Assembly: GCA_002315275.1 (NCBI GenBank)
Contig: DCGN01000153.1
Coordinates: 1,212-8,809, forward strand
Direction: 5' to 3'
DNA length: 7,598 nt
DNA from: Clostridiales bacterium UBA1777
Lineage (GTDB): Bacteria > Bacillota > Clostridia > Oscillospirales > Oscillospiraceae
Part shown: positions 5,899 through 7,598 of the stretch, piece after piece
How the letters are laid out: the number at the start of each line of letters is the position of its first letter
How positions within the stretch are numbered: the stretch's first letter is position 1
The notes under the pieces: model-generated
Seen by the model: the letters and a program-made list of their open reading frames with translations, nothing else
What the model was told of the DNA's origin: nothing
Database searches by the model: none
Translations under genes and position numbers: made by a program

Positions 5899-6579
5899 TC
5901 AATATTTTTTCGTGCTTGTCGGAAGGACGCATCTGTAGCCGAGGCCCCGAACAGTCTGTATCCTTATATCCTCGACTCCCTTGAGCTTCTGTCTGAGCCT
6001 TCGGACATGAGTATCCACCGTTCTCGGGTCTGACTCGCTGTCATATCCCCACACCTCGTCCATGAGCTTGCCTCTGGAATACACATGGCCGGGATAGCTC
6101 AGCAGCTTTTGCAGAAGCATGAACTCCATGTGGCGCAGTTCTATTCTCCCCTGCGGAGTTTCGACGGAATTTTCCTCTGCTATAAGCTTGCAGGAGCCCA
6201 CACACAGCATGGCACTGTCGACGATGTGGCATCTCCACAGAAGGTTTTTTACTCGCATCTGAAGCTCTTCCATGTCCACAGGCGGGAACATATAGCCGTC
6301 CGCACCGCTGCGGAAGATGACGCGCTTTTCATGGCGGCTCGGCTCGTTCGTAATGACGATCACGGGCACGTCGATCCCCGCGAGGCGGAGCTCCGCACAC
6401 AGCTCACACCCGCCGCAGCTCATATCCGCAACGATAAGCGCGGTAGGCGAAACGTCAAGCTGCGCTATCGCATCATCGCGCGAATTCACAGCGATCGGCT
6501 CATATCCGAGCTCGGACATTGCATCCGTCATGAGTCTGCACAGCTCTGCATCAGACTCGAGAATTATTATATTGACCAC
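5899..6579 (-). CDS. OmpR/PhoB-family response regulator with an atypical receiver domain
   Basis: A DNA-binding response regulator of 226 residues if started at the GTG at 6579. The receiver occupies about residues 1-115 and the winged-helix domain about 125-220. The latter has SRGKLMDEVWG (168-178), RTVDTHVRRLRQKL (186-199) and VRGLGYR (210-216), typical of OmpR-type promoter binding. In the receiver, Asp52 is the phospho-acceptor candidate and Thr77 the conserved threonine. The conserved lysine (usually TKP) is Pro99 in FPPV, and one of the acidic pair is Ser9 in LESD. The loop after Asp52 is about three residues short and reads MSCGGCELC, giving CxxCxxC at 55, 58 and 61. The protein has eight cysteines in all. 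The start was chosen because GAGGTG lies seven nt upstream; a GTG at 6594 in the same frame is less well placed. It follows the cyclodeaminase gene by 37 nt. No partner kinase is in view. Confidence 0.88.
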   Translation of the reverse strand: MVNIIILESDAELCRLMTDAMSELGYEPIAVNSRDDAIAQLDVSPTALIVADMSCGGCELCAELRLAGIDVPVIVITNEPSRHEKRVIFRSGADGYMFPPVDMEELQMRVKNLLWRCHIVDSAMLCVGSCKLIAEENSVETPQGRIELRHMEFMLLQKLLSYPGHVYSRGKLMDEVWGYDSESDPRTVDTHVRRLRQKLKGVEDIRIQTVRGLGYRCVLPTSTKKY

Positions 6580-6586
6580 AGCCGTG

Positions 6587-6592
6587 CACCTC
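6587..6592 (-). promoter_or_regulatory. Ribosome binding site that decides the response-regulator start
   Basis: GAGGTG on the minus strand ends 7 nt before the GTG at 6579-6577. This spacing favours that GTG over the in-frame GTG five codons upstream, whose own 5' sequence has only a GGGA placed too close. Confidence 0.6.
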
Positions 6593-6616
6593 ACTTTCCC
6601 GGGATGCTGCTTCTTA

Positions 6617-7213
6617 TCAGCCCTCGATTACAGCCTTGAAGGCTTCCTCGCATTGGGCGGAAACTATCTCGTTTTCCCTGCGCGTAACGAAAACGTATGT
6701 TTCGTCGCTGCAGTACGTCACCATATCGAGGATAAACTCCTGCGATGCCTTGATTGCGGCATAGGCAAAATACGCGGCTTCCCTAACGAAATGCACGCAC
6801 TCCACGGGGCAGAGGCTCTTGAGCTCCGCCATAAGGCCGAGTGACTGCTGCATCATGTTCACTATCTCCTCGCAGATAGCGCATGCGGGATGGCGGGCTG
6901 CCTCGATTTCTCTCGGGCCGCCCTCCTTCATGGCCTTTGCGAGAGGACCTCTGCACTTAACATCCTCATCGACAAGCTGGACCATGTATTTTCTCAGCGT
7001 TTCGCAGTTGCGGTCAAGCCACTGAGCGCGCTCACTGTCTGCATCCTTATCGAGGCAGACGGCGGCAACTCTCTTCATAAGAGATACTGCCATCGCGGCT
7101 GTCATCGCGGCGGCGCTGCCGGATTGCGCTCTGCTTGCGGGGTCTGCGAGAGAAAGCGTAAGCTCGTCCGCGTTCTTATTCTTGAAAACTTCTATTTTGA
7201 TCTTTTCTGCCAT
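6617..7213 (-). CDS. Cyclodeaminase/cyclohydrolase family protein (FchA/FTCD C-domain-like)
   Basis: The 198-residue, mostly helical protein resembles the small clostridial FchA family and the cyclodeaminase domain of formimidoyltransferase-cyclodeaminase. Those enzymes act on formimino- or methenyl-tetrahydrofolate in one-carbon metabolism, in the cytoplasm. The clearest sign is the N-terminal helix with SGSAAAMTAAMAVSLM (31-46), corresponding to the family's GGGSAAA start. The usual GGG is reduced to QSG, so folate binding may differ. Length is normal for the family. The ATG at 7213 has GAGGAG upstream, overlapping the stop codon of prfC, so the two are translationally coupled. No histidine-degradation or formate-tetrahydrofolate gene is next to it, so the exact reaction is not shown by context. 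Family assignment is likely rather than certain. Confidence 0.75.
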   Translation of the reverse strand: MAEKIKIEVFKNKNADELTLSLADPASRAQSGSAAAMTAAMAVSLMKRVAAVCLDKDADSERAQWLDRNCETLRKYMVQLVDEDVKCRGPLAKAMKEGGPREIEAARHPACAICEEIVNMMQQSLGLMAELKSLCPVECVHFVREAAYFAYAAIKASQEFILDMVTYCSDETYVFVTRRENEIVSAQCEEAFKAVIEG

Positions 7214-7223
7214 AACAGTCTCC

Positions 7224-7598
7224 TCAATTCTTGTTGAACTCTCTCAGAACCAGATCGGGGTTTTTCTGCAGTGCCCAGTTAATGCACCAATCGGACGTAA
7301 ACAGGAGCAGGTTGTTGCCCTTGAAGTCCTGTACCCATTTCGTATCGCTCGTGAGATTCAGCGAATGTACATCAAAGTTCTCGTTTTCCACCCAGCGAAC
7401 AAGCTCATACGGCATCGAGCGGCGGCGTACATCAACGCCGTACTCGCTCTTGAGTCTGTACTCGAGGACTTCAAACTGCAGAACGCCGACAACGCCGACG
7501 ATGACTTCCTCAACGCCCGTGTACGGCTCATGGAATATCTGGATCGCGCCCTCCTGAGCTATCTGCATGATGCCCTTTTCAAACTGCTTGCGCTTCAT
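7224..7598 (-). CDS. prfC: Peptide chain release factor 3, C-terminal part (5' end outside the window)
   Basis: The last 124 or so codons of a gene that continues beyond position 7598; the ATG at the window edge is an internal methionine. RF3 is a translational GTPase that removes RF1/RF2 from the ribosome after termination. The visible part is its C-terminal domain: MKRKQFEKGIMQIAQEGAIQ at the edge, then VGVVGVLQFEVLEYRLKSEY, a strongly conserved RF3 segment, then SMPYELVRWVE. The GTPase domain is not in the window. The stop TGA at 7226-7224 overlaps the ribosome binding site of the cyclodeaminase-family gene. Elongation factor G and other translational GTPases lack this RF3-specific C-terminal segment, so the call is firm. 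Confidence 0.92.
   Translation of the reverse strand: MKRKQFEKGIMQIAQEGAIQIFHEPYTGVEEVIVGVVGVLQFEVLEYRLKSEYGVDVRRRSMPYELVRWVENENFDVHSLNLTSDTKWVQDFKGNNLLLFTSDWCINWALQKNPDLVLREFNKN

Noticed and set aside
6577..6594. GTG at 6594 as the response-regulator start
   Set aside because: Its upstream spacing is poor, and the five extra residues precede the usual receiver start. The GTG at 6579 has GAGGTG at good distance.

Overview
The window looks like chromosomal DNA from an anaerobic Firmicute of the Clostridia, perhaps a gut Oscillospiraceae/Ruminococcaceae-type organism. This rests on moderate GC, strong GGAGG ribosome binding sites, a pyrophosphate-type phosphofructokinase, a two-subunit transketolase and an FchA-like cyclodeaminase. 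The assignment is inference; no rRNA or other marker gene is present. All eight recognisable genes are on the minus strand, so they read from high to low coordinates. No tRNA, rRNA, CRISPR array, insertion sequence or phage gene was seen.

Region A (7598 to 5812) is the end of one operon. It holds the C-terminal part of peptide chain release factor 3 (prfC), a small cyclodeaminase/cyclohydrolase-family protein 10 nt later, and an OmpR-type response regulator starting at a GTG. The operon closes with a good Rho-independent terminator. The regulator has an atypical receiver domain: the conserved lysine and one residue of the acidic pair are missing, and a CxxCxxC motif sits beside the phospho-acceptor aspartate. 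No histidine kinase is visible.

Region B (about 5811 to 435) is a metabolic cassette. A 314-nt gene-free stretch (5585-5898) carries the terminator, a set of inverted repeats and a near-consensus sigma-A promoter (TTGAAA-17-TATAAT). It is followed by the N- and C-terminal subunits of a split transketolase, a GC-rich hairpin, an FAD-dependent oxidoreductase of the fumarate reductase/L-aspartate oxidase family, and a UxaA (altronate dehydratase)-family enzyme. The two transketolase genes are tightly coupled, as are the last two genes. Several residues that contact substrate in ordinary transketolases or fumarate reductases appear changed, so the cassette may act on an unusual sugar or sugar acid. 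No aldolase, kinase or transporter is in view and the substrate cannot be named.

Region C (434 to 1) holds a 13-bp perfect inverted repeat overlapping a plausible promoter, then the first 103 codons of a PPi-dependent 6-phosphofructokinase that runs off the window. Its closeness to a transketolase may be chance. It may also reflect the transaldolase-free pentose route, in which PPi-PFK acts on sedoheptulose 7-phosphate.
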